NCBI RefSeq assembly: GCF_040256645.1
Contig: NZ_CP158281.1
Coordinates: 2,728,001-2,792,000 of the forward strand
Length of the DNA: 64,000 nucleotides
Reading direction: 5' to 3'
Source of the DNA: Brevibacterium sp. CBA3109
GTDB lineage: Bacteria; Actinomycetota; Actinomycetes; Actinomycetales; Brevibacteriaceae
The first letter of the stretch is position 1; each line of letters starts with the position of its first letter. Shown here piece by piece: positions 1 through 9,222 of this stretch. Under the pieces are notes generated by a model. That model had not been told where the DNA came from. It made no database searches and was given only the letters and a program-made list of their open reading frames with translations. The translations under genes were made by a program, and so were the position numbers.

Positions 1-1646
1 TCGAGCTTCTTGCCATCGACCTCGACCGACTCCACATGCTCACCCTCAGCGGCGTCGGAGTCGTAGACGACTTCGAGCTCGTCGGAAATGCCGAGGTGGA
101 GGAACGGGCGCGAGGCATCTGCTGGCTGCCACTGCTCCTCGAACAGCCCGATGACGTCGGAGCCCTGCATTGTCACGACCCCATGGTCATTGGCGAAGGG
201 CAGGACCGCGCTGAGCTCAGCGGCCGTGACTTCACACTTGCCTTCGGTGTTGTAGATGTCGTCACATGTCAGGTCCGTGCGCAATCCGCCCGGGTTCGTG
301 ATGCCGAAGTCGGCGTCGTCGAGCTGTGTGCCCTCGACTCCGTCCTTGAGGGCGTCAGCGACGAGGTTGCCCAGAGTGCTCTCCGCACCGCGGTCCTCCT
401 CGCCGCCCTTCGTGGCGCGGGTGATGTCTTCGCTGATCTCACCTGCGACGACAGAGCCCGGGACCTTCGCCTTTTCGTCGGCGTCTGCGATGATCTGGGT
501 GACTTCGTCGACGACAGGCGAATCGTAGCTCTTATCCTCCGTCGCAATGAGATCGGAGTCCGCGGTGGTCCAGTTTCCGTTCTCATCGGCTTCGAGTTGG
601 ACCTGGCCGACGTATTTTCCGTAGTTGCCGGCCTGGACGACGGGGCGGGTCCGGTCGGGTTCACCGGGTACAGGGGCCTCGAACGAGGACGGCAGGTGGG
701 TGTGGCCGGTGAAGAGCACATCGACGGAAGCATCTGATTCTGTCACGAGCTTCTTGAACTCAGCGTTCGAGGCCTGAGCGTCACCGAGGCTCTTCGTGTT
801 CGAAGCGCCGAGGTGGGCCTCGACGACCGTCATATCCGGCTGCTCGCCTTCGGGCAGAGCCTCGATCTCACCGGCAACACGGTTGACGGCGTCGGTGGGG
901 TCACCGAAATCGAGATCAGCGATGCCGGTGGGTGAGACCAGCGACTTGGTGTCCTTGGTGACGACACCGATGACAGCGATCTTCACGCCACCCACATCGA
1001 TCGTCGTGTAGTCCTCGAGCCCGTCGACGACCTCGGTGGTGCCCTTGTCATAGACGTTGGCGGCGGCGTAGGGGAAGTCCGCTTCGGAAGAGACTCTGCC
1101 GGTGAGGTCGTCGATGCCCTGGTCGAACTCGTGGTTGCCCACGGTCGAAGCCTGGAGGCCGATTGCGTTGAGGACGTCAAGAGTCGGGGTGTCCTGCTGA
1201 GAGGAGGAGACGTAGGTGGAGGCTCCGATGTTATCGCCGGCGGAGAGGAACCCGGTTCCGGCGGTGCCCTGCTGAGCCGCATACTTCGCGCGCTCTTCCT
1301 CGACGACCGAGGCGACCTGTGTGCCAGCCTCGGCGATGCGTCCGTGGAAGTCGGTGATGTTGAGCAGCTGGACCTGTGTGCCCTCGGCTGCAGCCTGAGC
1401 CGAATTGTCCGAATCCTCGGTGTCGTCGCCTCCGACAGAGGACGAGTCTGCGCCGGATGAGTCCCTTGGGGATGAGTTGCTTGGTGATGAGTTGCTTTGC
1501 GGTGGTTCGGGGTTGTTGCTCTCGGCGGGTGCTTCCTTGACGGAATCACCTCCGAGCGACGCGGCAACGGCGGGGGCGATGCCAGGCAGAGTCAGCATTG
1601 ACACTGCCGCTCCTGTTGCCAGCATCTTCGTCATCAATTTCGACAT
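1..1646 (-). CDS. Secreted 5'-nucleotidase / 2',3'-cyclic phosphodiesterase (UshA-like), 3' end outside window
   Basis: Calcineurin-like metallophosphatase that dephosphorylates extracellular nucleotides. From ATG at 1646 the product starts MSKLMTKMLATGAAVSM with a signal peptide, then a linker rich in Ser, Asn, Pro and Asp (about residues 35-80), then the catalytic domain. Metal-site motifs seen are TDFHGRI, SAGDNIGAS and VGNHEFDQG. An AAAGGA ribosome site lies about 9 bases before the ATG. The frame stays open to base 1, so the C-terminal nucleotidase domain and any wall anchor cannot be judged. The ORFs on the opposite strand are shadows. Family is clear; substrate is inferred. Confidence 0.85.
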   Translation of the reverse strand, partial: MSKLMTKMLATGAAVSMLTLPGIAPAVAASLGGDSVKEAPAESNNPEPPQSNSSPSNSSPRDSSGADSSSVGGDDTEDSDNSAQAAAEGTQVQLLNITDFHGRIAEAGTQVASVVEEERAKYAAQQGTAGTGFLSAGDNIGASTYVSSSQQDTPTLDVLNAIGLQASTVGNHEFDQGIDDLTGRVSSEADFPYAAANVYDKGTTEVVDGLEDYTTIDVGGVKIAVIGVVTKDTKSLVSPTGIADLDFGDPTDAVNRVAGEIEALPEGEQPDMTVVEAHLGASNTKSLGDAQASNAEFKKLVTESDASVDVLFTGHTHLPSSFEAPVPGEPDRTRPVVQAGNYGKYVGQVQLEADENGNWTTADSDLIATEDKSYDSPVVDEVTQIIADADEKAKVPGSVVAGEISEDITRATKGGEEDRGAESTLGNLVADALKDGVEGTQLDDADFGITNPGGLRTDLTCDDIYNTEGKCEVTAAELSAVLPFANDHGVVTMQGSDVIGLFEEQWQPADASRPFLHLGISDELEVVYDSDAAEGEHVESVEVDGKKL

Positions 1647-1850
1647 GTATGTGATTTCCTTTGGTCATTTCATCCACTGCACAACCACTGTGCCTCGCGA
1701 GGATCAAGCAGACTCATCCTGCAGTGCCGAAGAGAACGGGAAGTTACCTACATGTGAATGTACACAGGATTCTCACATCTGGATAGAGGTTTTCTCACAA
1801 AAAGACGACAAGGTGCCCAGTCAACGGTGATCAATGTCCGAGGACGACAG

Positions 1851-2705
1851 CTAGTCCTGAGTGCGCCGAGCCATCGTCTGGGCTGCCCGGGAGGCATAGA
1901 ACTCGGCCTCGGGATATCCCACCCCGGTGAGGACGAGCCCGTGTGCGGGCGTGACGAACATTGGAACTTCGGGGTCGATGCCGGCGTCCGCCTCGGCGAG
2001 GAGTTCCGCCGGGCGAGTCACCGGCCAGGTGCCGGATCCGACCTTGATCAGCCCGCCCACCAGGGCACGAACCATGTGGTGGCAGAAGGCATCGGCACGC
2101 AGATCGATCCTGATCACGGCGTCCTGGTCCCGGGTGATCTCGAGCTCGTAGAGGGTGCGGATCGTTGTCGCACCTGCCCGTGGTTTGCAGAAGGGAAGGA
2201 AATCGTGAAGGCCCTGGGCCTCGCGTGCGGCTTCGGCCATGGCCTCGGCGTCGAGTTCACCTTTGTGCCGCAGTGTCACGGGAGTCAGCAGCGGGTCGAT
2301 GAAGGACCGACGGTCGGCGAGTCTGTACTGGTAGGTCCGCCACAGTGCGGAGAACCGGGCATCGAAGTCCTCTGGGACCTCGGATACGGCGTGGATGATG
2401 ATGTCATCGGTGTCATCGACCGTGAGGACTCCGCGCAGACGCGAGAGCAGTGCCGCCTCGGCGGATCGGGAGGACTTGCCGATGAGCTTTTCGATGCCGG
2501 CCGTGGGCAGGTCGATGTGGACTGTCTGTCGTCTCGCATGGACTCCCGCATCGGTCCGCCCGGCAACGACGGTGGCCACCTCGTCGCCGGTGATCCGGGA
2601 CAGTCCAGCCTCGAGCGATGCCTGCACGGTGCGCAGGCCAGGCTGCTTCGCCCAACCGTGGAAGTCGGTGCCGCGATAGCCGAGGTCGATGCGGAAGCGC
2701 GTCAT
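1851..2705 (-). CDS. truA: tRNA pseudouridine(38-40) synthase TruA
   Basis: Converts uridines 38-40 of the tRNA anticodon arm to pseudouridine. The 284-residue protein has the TruA opening (RIDLGYRGTDFHGWAKQPG), the catalytic aspartate in AGRTDAGVHA and a C-terminal half with FCHHMVRALVGGLIKVG. Length is normal for actinobacterial TruA. Its ATG overlaps the stop of the upstream LemA-like gene by ATGA, so the two are probably cotranscribed. In many actinobacteria truA follows rplQ, which is not the case here. Confidence 0.95.
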   Translation of the reverse strand: MTRFRIDLGYRGTDFHGWAKQPGLRTVQASLEAGLSRITGDEVATVVAGRTDAGVHARRQTVHIDLPTAGIEKLIGKSSRSAEAALLSRLRGVLTVDDTDDIIIHAVSEVPEDFDARFSALWRTYQYRLADRRSFIDPLLTPVTLRHKGELDAEAMAEAAREAQGLHDFLPFCKPRAGATTIRTLYELEITRDQDAVIRIDLRADAFCHHMVRALVGGLIKVGSGTWPVTRPAELLAEADAGIDPEVPMFVTPAHGLVLTGVGYPEAEFYASRAAQTMARRTQD

Positions 2706-3340
2706 GATCCGGCCGGTCCTGATTGGTCCTGGGCTCCAGACTGCTGCTGCGGCTGCGCCTCGGTGAAAGTCTGCTGCGGCTGGACCTCGGTGAAGGGCTC
2801 GCGGGCCTTGAACACATTCTGAAACAGCCGTGACACGACTCGTTCTCGCTGCCGGTGGTAGAGATCGACGTTCGTGTTGTAGATGCGGGCCCCGGACAGG
2901 ATGCGCTCGGTCAACACGTTCAGCTGACCGTGCAGAAGCGCGATCGTGGTGTCGAGCTCGTCCCGGGGACTCGCCTGCATCGCCAGGGAAGAATCGGTGG
3001 CAATGGCCCTGTCGCCGATCTGGCTGGGAATCTGTGCCGCATCGTCGACGGCACGAGTCAGCGCACTCTCCGCGGCAGCACCGCGAGGGCCGAACGGTGC
3101 ACGCTCGGCCGAGGCGAGCGCGAGTTCGACAGAGCTGAGATCTTGCGTGGTGACCTGCTGCAGGGTCCCGATGTAGGCGGGCACGAGCGCGTGCCGACCG
3201 CGGAGTTCGACGAGCAGCTGACGTTTGGCCTCATCGCAGAGTGAACGAGCCATCGACAGCTGGTTGAACCGCAAGAGCGTCAGGACCAGTGCGAGGACGA
3301 CGAGGGCGAGCACACATGCTCCGACAATGAACCAGACCAT
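2702..3340 (-). CDS. LemA-family-like membrane-anchored protein
   Basis: 212 residues with one N-terminal membrane helix (about residues 3-24, VWFIVGACVLALVVLALVL), followed by a helical region that resembles LemA proteins (NQLSMARSLCDEAKRQLLVELRGRHALVPAYI, then YNTNVDLYHRQRERVVSRLFQNVF near the C-terminus) and a short Gln-rich tail with two copies of FTEVQPQQ/FTEAQPQQ. LemA proteins are single-pass membrane proteins of uncertain role. The assignment rests on helix layout and the YN.. motif. The gene overlaps truA by ATGA. Confidence 0.65.
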   Translation of the reverse strand: MVWFIVGACVLALVVLALVLTLLRFNQLSMARSLCDEAKRQLLVELRGRHALVPAYIGTLQQVTTQDLSSVELALASAERAPFGPRGAAAESALTRAVDDAAQIPSQIGDRAIATDSSLAMQASPRDELDTTIALLHGQLNVLTERILSGARIYNTNVDLYHRQRERVVSRLFQNVFKAREPFTEVQPQQTFTEAQPQQQSGAQDQSGPAGS

Positions 3341-3443
3341 TCTCGCCTCTCCCCACTCACTCGCATTGCCGACACTTCAGTTTACGCGGGGTTCAGACTC
3401 GCCGCGAACTAGCCACCGGCTCGTGACACATGCGTCATCCCCT

Positions 3444-3494
3444 CGTCGCTGATGGGCCAGCCACGCGTCGCTGATGGGCCAGCCACGCGTCGCT
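3444..3494. repeat. 22-bp tandem repeat, 2.3 copies
   Basis: Two perfect copies of a 22-bp unit beginning CGTCGCTGATGGGCC (3444-3465 and 3466-3487) and a 7-base start of a third. It lies in the divergent gap between the LemA-like gene and the glycosyltransferase. It is not a CRISPR because there are no spacers. Confidence 0.85.
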
Positions 3495-3610
3495 GGCAGC
3501 ACCACAGTGCGGTGACAGTTGGGATTGTGCGCGGCGATTTCAGCATTTCGTCGTCGGACGGTCGTCTCAATGTCGCCCGTCCGTCACCCTGAGGGCGTGA
3601 ACTGAGTTGT

Positions 3611-4765
3611 GTGAGAGTAGCGATCATTGCAGAGTCCTTCCTCCCCAACATGAATGGGGTCACCCACTCACTCCTCCGTGTCCTGGACCATCTGGCCGAC
3701 CGCGGAGACGAGGTCCTCATCATCGCACCAGGCACACGCCGCGACGGCCCCAAGGAGGTCGCCGGAGCCCGCATCATCCGTGTTCCTTCGATCGCCCTGC
3801 CGAAGTATCGCCGGGTCCGTGTGGCTCCCGGCGGTGTCAGCCGCATCAAACGGCTGTTGGAGACTTTCGACCCCGATGTCGTCCATCTGGCCAGCCCCTT
3901 CGTGCTCGGCTGGCGCGGGGTCCTGGCTGCCCAGAGCCTCGACCTGCCCACAGTGGCGATCTATCAGACCGAGGTTCCCGCCTACGCCGCTCGGTACGGC
4001 ATGCACGGCATCGAGGCCATGCTGTGGTCGCACGTGCGCAACATCCATCAGCACGCCTCCCTGACTCTGGCCCCATCGTCGTACACCCTCGAGCAGCTGT
4101 CCGGGCTCGGAGTCGCCGAGGTGGATCTGTGGGCACGTGGGGTCGACTCCTCCCGCTTCGACCCCAGTCACAGATCAGAGGCCTGGCGCCGGTCGGTGGC
4201 ACCGAATGGGGAGAAGATCATCGGCTACGTCGGTCGGCTCGCCGCCGAGAAGCAGGTGGAGGACCTGGCTATTCTGGAGGATGTGCCCGGCTCGAAGCTC
4301 GTCATCGTCGGCGACGGTCCGTGGCGGGCGCGCCTCGAACGATCCCTGCCGAATGCGCATTTCACCGGTTTCCTGGGCGGCGAGGCCCTGGCTCAGGCAG
4401 TGGCGAGCTTCGATGTCATGGTCGCCCCCGGCGAGCTCGAGACCTTCTGCCAGACGATCCAGGAGGCAATGGCCTCTGAGGTGCCCGTCATCGCTCCCGC
4501 GCGCGGCGGCCCGCTTGATCTCGTCGACTCCTCACATACCGGGTGGCTCTACGCACCGAAGGATCTGGCGGCGATGCGCGGACATGTCACCGACCTCCTC
4601 GGCGATGAGGCGAAGCGTCGGGCGTTCGGTGTCGCCGGACGCCAGCAGGTGCTAAGCCGCAGCTGGAAGAGCGTGTGCTCACAGCTCATCGGCCACTATT
4701 CGCGGGCGATCGAGAACCCGCACCCGCAGGTACTGGGCCGCGGCTTCACCGTCCAGACAGGCTGA
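3611..4765 (+). CDS. GT4 family glycosyltransferase, MgtA/PimB-like alpha-mannosyltransferase
   Basis: 384-residue GT-B glycosyltransferase. The N-terminal domain opens MRVAIIAESFLPNMNGVTHS, as in actinobacterial GDP-mannose-dependent mannosyltransferases acting on glycolipids. The C-terminal donor domain has GYVGRLAAEKQVEDL, VIVGDGPWRARLE and the EX7E-type stretch APGELETFCQTIQEAMA. Such enzymes work at the inner face of the membrane in lipomannan or mannosyl-glycolipid assembly. The start is GTG at 3611; the only upstream purine run (GAGGG, about 3595) is poorly placed. Donor and acceptor are inferred from family. Confidence 0.8.
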   Translation: MRVAIIAESFLPNMNGVTHSLLRVLDHLADRGDEVLIIAPGTRRDGPKEVAGARIIRVPSIALPKYRRVRVAPGGVSRIKRLLETFDPDVVHLASPFVLGWRGVLAAQSLDLPTVAIYQTEVPAYAARYGMHGIEAMLWSHVRNIHQHASLTLAPSSYTLEQLSGLGVAEVDLWARGVDSSRFDPSHRSEAWRRSVAPNGEKIIGYVGRLAAEKQVEDLAILEDVPGSKLVIVGDGPWRARLERSLPNAHFTGFLGGEALAQAVASFDVMVAPGELETFCQTIQEAMASEVPVIAPARGGPLDLVDSSHTGWLYAPKDLAAMRGHVTDLLGDEAKRRAFGVAGRQQVLSRSWKSVCSQLIGHYSRAIENPHPQVLGRGFTVQTG

Positions 4766-4847
4766 GCCTGCGCCCCACGCTGAGCCGAGCGCAGGTCAGA
4801 ACGTCGAGCGCCGACCGCCGCGCCCAAAGCAGAGAGCAGGGAGTCGC

Positions 4848-4937
4848 CTCTCAATGCTCCGGTGTGCTCTCAACGCTCCGGTGTGCTCTCAACGCTCCGG
4901 TCTGCTCTCGATGCTCCGGGGTGGTCTCGATGCCCGG
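4848..4937. repeat. 19-bp tandem repeat, about 4.7 copies, at the 3' end of ecfT
   Basis: Units 4848-4866, 4867-4885, 4886-4904, 4905-4923 and a partial 4924-4937. The unit is CTCTCAACGCTCCGGTGTG with 1-3 changes per copy. The array fills the space between the convergent glycosyltransferase and EcfT genes and ends 8 bases beyond the ecfT stop. Confidence 0.9.
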
Positions 4938-4944
4938 AGGGTGG

Positions 4945-5583
4945 TCAGTCCACGATTCCACGGGCGTCGAGTGCCCGGCCTGTGTCCTGGGCGTATTTGA
5001 CCGAGCGGAGGATCGCGGGGACGACCCTGGCCTTGATGCTCGAGTCGAGGCCGCGAGCTCGGGCAGCACGGTCGGCCTCCCCCAGCAGGCCGGAGATGTG
5101 CGAGATGGCACGAACCATGAGACTTGCGGTCAGGGCGATCGTGTCGGGACTGGCACCGAGGAAGCGCAGTGGTGAGACGATGAGGGTGAAGGTGTCGAGC
5201 AGCTGTGCCACGGTGGTGGTCAGTGTCAGCAGCATCGCGGCCTGCACACAGGCGAACACGGTGCCGCCGACTGTGAGGCCGGCTCGCAGCGATCCGAAGA
5301 AGTACTGCATGGCCACGACGATGAGGATCAGCACCGCCGCATAGATCCAGGTCCTAAGGAAGTGATGCAGTCTCAGTCTGGCGGTGAAGCCGAGGACGAC
5401 AAGAGCGGCGAACATCGACCAGTTGATGACCGGGTCCCGGAAGATCAGTGCCACGACTCCGATCAGGGCGATGACAGCAAGCTTCACCTCTGGTGCTGTT
5501 CGATGCAGCCAACCGGGATTGTGCGCAACCTTCCCGAACAGCTGCGGTCGAGGTCGGATACCCGCGCGGGATCGGCGGCTCAA
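4945..5583 (-). CDS. bioN: Biotin ECF transporter transmembrane protein EcfT (BioN/CbiQ family)
   Basis: 212-residue membrane protein that couples ATP hydrolysis to the substrate-binding S component. Several membrane helices are visible (VKLAVIALIGVVALIF, WSMFAALVVLGF, TWIYAAVLILIVVAMQYFF), followed by the two Ala-Arg-Gly coupling motifs in DRAARARGLDSS and ALDARGIVD. The only in-frame start after the ATPase stop is TTG at 5583, 10 bases downstream of that stop; the nearby ATG at 5597 is out of frame. No clear ribosome site is seen, so translation is probably coupled. Third gene of the bioY operon. Confidence 0.88.
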   Translation of the reverse strand: MSRRSRAGIRPRPQLFGKVAHNPGWLHRTAPEVKLAVIALIGVVALIFRDPVINWSMFAALVVLGFTARLRLHHFLRTWIYAAVLILIVVAMQYFFGSLRAGLTVGGTVFACVQAAMLLTLTTTVAQLLDTFTLIVSPLRFLGASPDTIALTASLMVRAISHISGLLGEADRAARARGLDSSIKARVVPAILRSVKYAQDTGRALDARGIVD

Positions 5584-5593
5584 CGGACGACGC

Positions 5594-6364
5594 TCATGAG
5601 GAGTCGCTCATGATCAGCTCACGGTACATCCGAGTCGCCTCCGCAGGGGCCGAGTCGTGGACGACGCGTCCGGAATCGACGACGAGGGCACGGTCGGCCA
5701 GCCCGGCGAAGTCGAGGTCGTGGGTCGAGAAGATCACGCGCACGCCCCGGCTGACGACAAGGTCTGCCAGGAGTTTCCGCAGCTTCTCCTTGTTGCGCAG
5801 GTCCAACAGTGTGGTCGGTTCGTCGAGGACGAGGATCTGCGGGTCAACAGCCAGCACTGCGGCCAGAGCCACGAGCTGGCGCTGACCGCCGGACAGCTCA
5901 TAGACGCTGCGATCGGCAAGGTCAGCGATGCCCAGTTCCTCGAGCACTGCCAGTGCGGCAGCGCCGCGCTGCGCCCTCGGAACACGTTTGCGCAGGGAAA
6001 GTTCGATGTCTTCGAGGGGAGTCGGCATCACCAGCTGCGCTGCGGGATCGGTGAAGACGAAGCCCACACGCGAGCGGACCTGCTTCGCCTGCTCGACCGG
6101 GTCGAGGCCGTCGATGAGCACCCGGCCGGAATTGGCTGTGACCAGTCCGTTGAAGAGCTGCAGCAGCGTGGACTTCCCTGATCCGTTGGCGCCGATGATC
6201 GCAATCATCGGCTCGTCCAAAGTGACGTTGACGTCGGTGAGGATCGGGCGGTAGACATCGCCAGTCGGAGTGTCGTCGAGGACCCCGACCGAGACCTCGG
6301 CGAACGAGATCTCCGGTGCCCCCTCCCCCGCGGAATCAGGAGCGAACCTGTCTCCGAAGATCAC
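5594..6364 (-). CDS. bioM: Biotin ECF transporter ATPase (BioM-like)
   Basis: 256-residue ABC ATPase energising the biotin ECF transporter. Walker A is GANGSGKS, the signature is LSGGQRQ and Walker B is ILVLDEPT, with a D-loop TTLLDLRN and switch STHDLDF. Its ATG overlaps the bioY stop by ATGA. Only one ATPase gene is present, as in BioMNY systems, rather than the two of group II ECF transporters. Confidence 0.92.
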   Translation of the reverse strand: MIFGDRFAPDSAGEGAPEISFAEVSVGVLDDTPTGDVYRPILTDVNVTLDEPMIAIIGANGSGKSTLLQLFNGLVTANSGRVLIDGLDPVEQAKQVRSRVGFVFTDPAAQLVMPTPLEDIELSLRKRVPRAQRGAAALAVLEELGIADLADRSVYELSGGQRQLVALAAVLAVDPQILVLDEPTTLLDLRNKEKLRKLLADLVVSRGVRVIFSTHDLDFAGLADRALVVDSGRVVHDSAPAEATRMYRELIMSDSS

Positions 6365-7065
6365 TGTGCCGCAGAGCCTTCTGCAGCGCCCTCAACGCCA
6401 GCACCTTCGGAGTCGGCACCCGCGTTCGGCACCGGCGTCGAGACACCTCGGCGGCGGAGGACATCGGGGAATGCCCGGTGGATGAGTAGTGCGACGGAGA
6501 CGGCGAGGACGTTCTTGATGATGTCCCCGGGCCAGTACGCGAGGTCGGCGACCGCAGCCACCCCCAGGGGCAGGTCGGCATTGATCGACATCCCGAGGAT
6601 CCCAAGCGGATGGTTGAGCAGCAGGCTCGAGCCCAGCCCGCCGACGAACAGGGCGATCCACAGCTTCGATCCGCGGAAGCGGCGAATGGCCCAGCGGGCG
6701 ACGAATCCGACGGCCAGAGCGTAGAGCGTGAACGAGGTGATGTAGCCGGCGCTGGGTCCGGCGAGTATGCCGATGCCGCCGCTCATGCCGGAGAAGATCG
6801 GCAGGCCCAACAGTCCCAGGACGACGTAGAGCAGGACGGCGGCCCCTCCGCGCCACGGACCCAACACCAAACCGCACAGCGCGACGGCGAAGGTCTGCAG
6901 CGTGATCGGCACACCGGCCGGGCCCACAGGGATCGGCGGCATCATCGCGAACGCCGCCAGCAGAGCGGCGAAGACCGCGATCAGGGCGATATCTCCGGCT
7001 CTGCCGGCTGAATTCGACCGGGAGGCCTTAGCCGAGGTGGGACTGGCGGTGTGCGCATGTGACAT
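6361..7065 (-). CDS. bioY: Biotin transporter substrate-binding protein BioY
   Basis: S component of the biotin ECF transporter. 234 residues with a variable Ser/Ala-rich N-terminus, about six hydrophobic segments, the BioY hallmark GVPITLQTFAVALCGLVLGP, the LAGPSAGY loop and YWPGDIIKN near the C-terminus. The Ala/Glu/Gly tail after residue 200 looks unstructured. ATG at 7065 follows GGAGAA. First gene of bioY-ATPase-EcfT, with a BioQ-type palindrome 56 bp upstream. Confidence 0.95.
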   Translation of the reverse strand: MSHAHTASPTSAKASRSNSAGRAGDIALIAVFAALLAAFAMMPPIPVGPAGVPITLQTFAVALCGLVLGPWRGGAAVLLYVVLGLLGLPIFSGMSGGIGILAGPSAGYITSFTLYALAVGFVARWAIRRFRGSKLWIALFVGGLGSSLLLNHPLGILGMSINADLPLGVAAVADLAYWPGDIIKNVLAVSVALLIHRAFPDVLRRRGVSTPVPNAGADSEGAGVEGAAEGSAAQ

Positions 7066-7120
7066 GAGTTCTCCGATGGCTAGATGGACCCGAGACTCAC
7101 TCGGGCATCCCCAACCCTAA

Positions 7121-7135
7121 CTGAACACTGTTCAG
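7121..7135 (-). promoter_or_regulatory. BioQ-type operator upstream of bioY
   Basis: Perfect palindrome CTGAACACTGTTCAG. Its core TGAAC-N3-GTTCA fits the operator described for the actinobacterial TetR-type biotin regulator BioQ. It lies 56 bp before the bioY start and 23 bp beyond the guaA stop. The match is seen; regulation by a BioQ protein, whose gene is not in this window, is inferred. Confidence 0.65.
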
Positions 7136-7157
7136 GAGTTGTAGTCGGTCAACAGAA

Positions 7158-8738
7158 TCATTCCCATTCGATGGTGCCCGGAGGCTTAGAGGTGACGTCG
7201 AGGACGACTCTGTTGATGTCGTCGACCTCGTTCGTGATGCGGTTCGAGATGACCGAGAGGACGTCGTAGGGAACCCGTGTCCAATCGGCGGTCATCGCGT
7301 CTTCGCTGGAGACCGGACGCAGCACGACCGGATGGCCGTAGGTGCGCCCGTCGCCCTGGACACCCACGGAGCGAACGTCGGCCAGGAGGACGACCGGGCA
7401 CTGCCAGATCTCTGAATCGAGGCCTGCCTTGGTCAGCTCTTCGCGGGCGATGGCATCGGCTCGGCGCAGGATCGACAGGCGGTCCTCCGTGACTTCGCCG
7501 ATGATGCGGATTCCCAGCCCAGGGCCGGGGAACGGCTGGCGGGAGACGATGGCATCGGGGACTCCGAGCTCACGACCGATGGCGCGGACCTCGTCCTTGA
7601 ACAGGGCGCGCAGGGGTTCGATGAGTTCGAAGGTGATGTCATCGGGCAGCCCGCCCACATTGTGGTGGCTCTTGATGTTCGCGGTGCCCGATCCGCCGCC
7701 GGATTCGACGACGTCGGGGTAGAGAGTGCCCTGGACGAGGAATCCGATCTCTTCGCCTTCACCCTTGGCCTCAAGGACGAGGTCGGCTGCGGCCTTCTCG
7801 AAGGTGCGGATGAACTCGCGGCCGATGATCTTGCGCTTGGTCTCCGGATCGGTGACGCCGGCGAGTTCGGACAGGAACTGCTCACGCGCATCGATGGTGA
7901 CCAGACGGACACCGATGGAGTTCACGTAGTCGTTCTCAACCTGTTCGCGTTCGTTCTCACGCAGGAGACCGTGGTCGACGAAGACGCAGGTGAGCTGGTC
8001 ACCGATGGCCTTGTGGACCAGTGCCGCAGCCACGGAGGAGTCGACTCCGCCGGACAGGGCGCAGATGACCTTCTTCGATCCGGCACGCTGCTGGATCAGT
8101 TCGATCTGCTCGTCGATGACCGAGGCGTTGGTCCAGTCGGCCGTGAGACCGGCGACCTTGAAGAGGAAGTTCTCGAGGATCTGCTGCCCATGCTCGGAGT
8201 GAAGGACCTCGGGGTGCCACTGCACACCGGCGAACTTGCGTGCCGCACACTCGAAGGCGGCGACCGGGGTGTCCGGGGTCGATGCGAGCACGTCGAAGTC
8301 AGCGGGCGCCTCGGCGACGGAGTCTCCGTGGGACATCCACACCTTGTAGCTGTTCGGGGTCTCAGCCAGCAGTGCGCCGGTGCTGGCGACCGTGACCGGG
8401 GTCGAGCCGTACTCGCGCTTATCGGTTTCGGCGACTCGCCCGCCGAGTGTGGTCGACATGAGCTGGAAGCCGTAGCAGATGCCCATGGTGGGCACGCCGA
8501 GGTCGAAGACAGCAGTGTCGAATCCGGGGGCGCCCTCATCGTTGACGCTCGAGGGTCCGCCCGAGAGCACGATGGCGACTGGATTCTTGGCCGCGAACTC
8601 TGCGGCCGGTGCGTCATGGGCGATGATCTCGGAATACAGTCCCGCCTCGCGGATCCGTCGGGCGATGAGCTGCGCGTACTGCGCACCGAAATCGACCACG
8701 AGGACAGGAGGCACCTGTGTGCTCTGGGTTTGCGTCAT
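7158..8738 (-). CDS. guaA: GMP synthase (glutamine-hydrolysing)
   Basis: Converts XMP to GMP with ATP and glutamine. 526 residues with an N-terminal class I amidotransferase (nucleophile in GICYGFQLM, His/Glu in [12 protein letters not shown]), an ATP pyrophosphatase domain ([16 protein letters not shown]-loop) and the C-terminal dimerisation domain ending KPPGTIEWE. Normal length, intact. It is the last gene of the guaB3-SURF1-DUF3817-guaA run. Confidence 0.98.
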   Translation of the reverse strand: MTQTQSTQVPPVLVVDFGAQYAQLIARRIREAGLYSEIIAHDAPAAEFAAKNPVAIVLSGGPSSVNDEGAPGFDTAVFDLGVPTMGICYGFQLMSTTLGGRVAETDKREYGSTPVTVASTGALLAETPNSYKVWMSHGDSVAEAPADFDVLASTPDTPVAAFECAARKFAGVQWHPEVLHSEHGQQILENFLFKVAGLTADWTNASVIDEQIELIQQRAGSKKVICALSGGVDSSVAAALVHKAIGDQLTCVFVDHGLLRENEREQVENDYVNSIGVRLVTIDAREQFLSELAGVTDPETKRKIIGREFIRTFEKAAADLVLEAKGEGEEIGFLVQGTLYPDVVESGGGSGTANIKSHHNVGGLPDDITFELIEPLRALFKDEVRAIGRELGVPDAIVSRQPFPGPGLGIRIIGEVTEDRLSILRRADAIAREELTKAGLDSEIWQCPVVLLADVRSVGVQGDGRTYGHPVVLRPVSSEDAMTADWTRVPYDVLSVISNRITNEVDDINRVVLDVTSKPPGTIEWE

Positions 8739-8782
8739 GACCCAATTCTAAACACCGGGCACCCAGTGCCCAACTACTGGTC

Positions 8783-9220
8783 TCAGCTCTTGGGAGCGAC
8801 CACCACGGCCGCTGCCAGCTCCGCTTCGACCTGGCGGTGGATTCTACGTTCGAGGATGAACGACATCACAGGAACCACGCCTGCCAGGGCCAACACGATG
8901 TAGCGGCCCAGCGTCCAGCGCATCTGCTGGTTGAGCCAGAAACAGCCGATGAGGTAGACGACGTAGCACCAGCCGTGGCAGATCGCGATCGCGGCCGCCA
9001 GGTTGAAGCCGCCGAAGTTCAGTGCCGTCGAGGAATCAGCCGCGAGGAGATACTTGTAGACCATCTCGACGGTGAGGATGAGGAGCATCGTTCCGGTGAT
9101 GATGGCCATCACACGATAGAACTTGCACGCATTGCGCGCCGAGGTGAAGCGCTTGACGCTCCACACATCGCTGTCATCGAAGTCGGGGCGGGAATCCTGG
9201 GACTCGGGTTCTTCGCTCAC
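8783..9220 (-). CDS. DUF3817 membrane protein
   Basis: 145 residues with an acidic N-terminus and a DUF3817-type core of about three or four membrane helices (YRVMAIITGTMLLILTVEMVYKYLL, FNLAAAIAICHGWCYVVYLIGCFWL, IVLALAGVVPVMSFILERRIH). Function of the family is unknown. It starts two bases after the SURF1 stop and precedes guaA by 44 bp. Confidence 0.75.
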   Translation of the reverse strand: MSEEPESQDSRPDFDDSDVWSVKRFTSARNACKFYRVMAIITGTMLLILTVEMVYKYLLAADSSTALNFGGFNLAAAIAICHGWCYVVYLIGCFWLNQQMRWTLGRYIVLALAGVVPVMSFILERRIHRQVEAELAAAVVVAPKS

Positions 9221-9222
9221 GC

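Noticed and set aside
3444..4937. CRISPR array from the tandem repeats
   Set aside because: Units are directly adjacent with no spacers and no cas genes are nearby.
7662..8903. Long plus-strand frame (413 codons) opposite guaA
   Set aside because: Antisense shadow of a conserved gene; high-GC codon bias opens the opposite frame. Other examples at 34619-35929, 45895-47406, 57070-58428 and 36-737 were rejected for the same reason.
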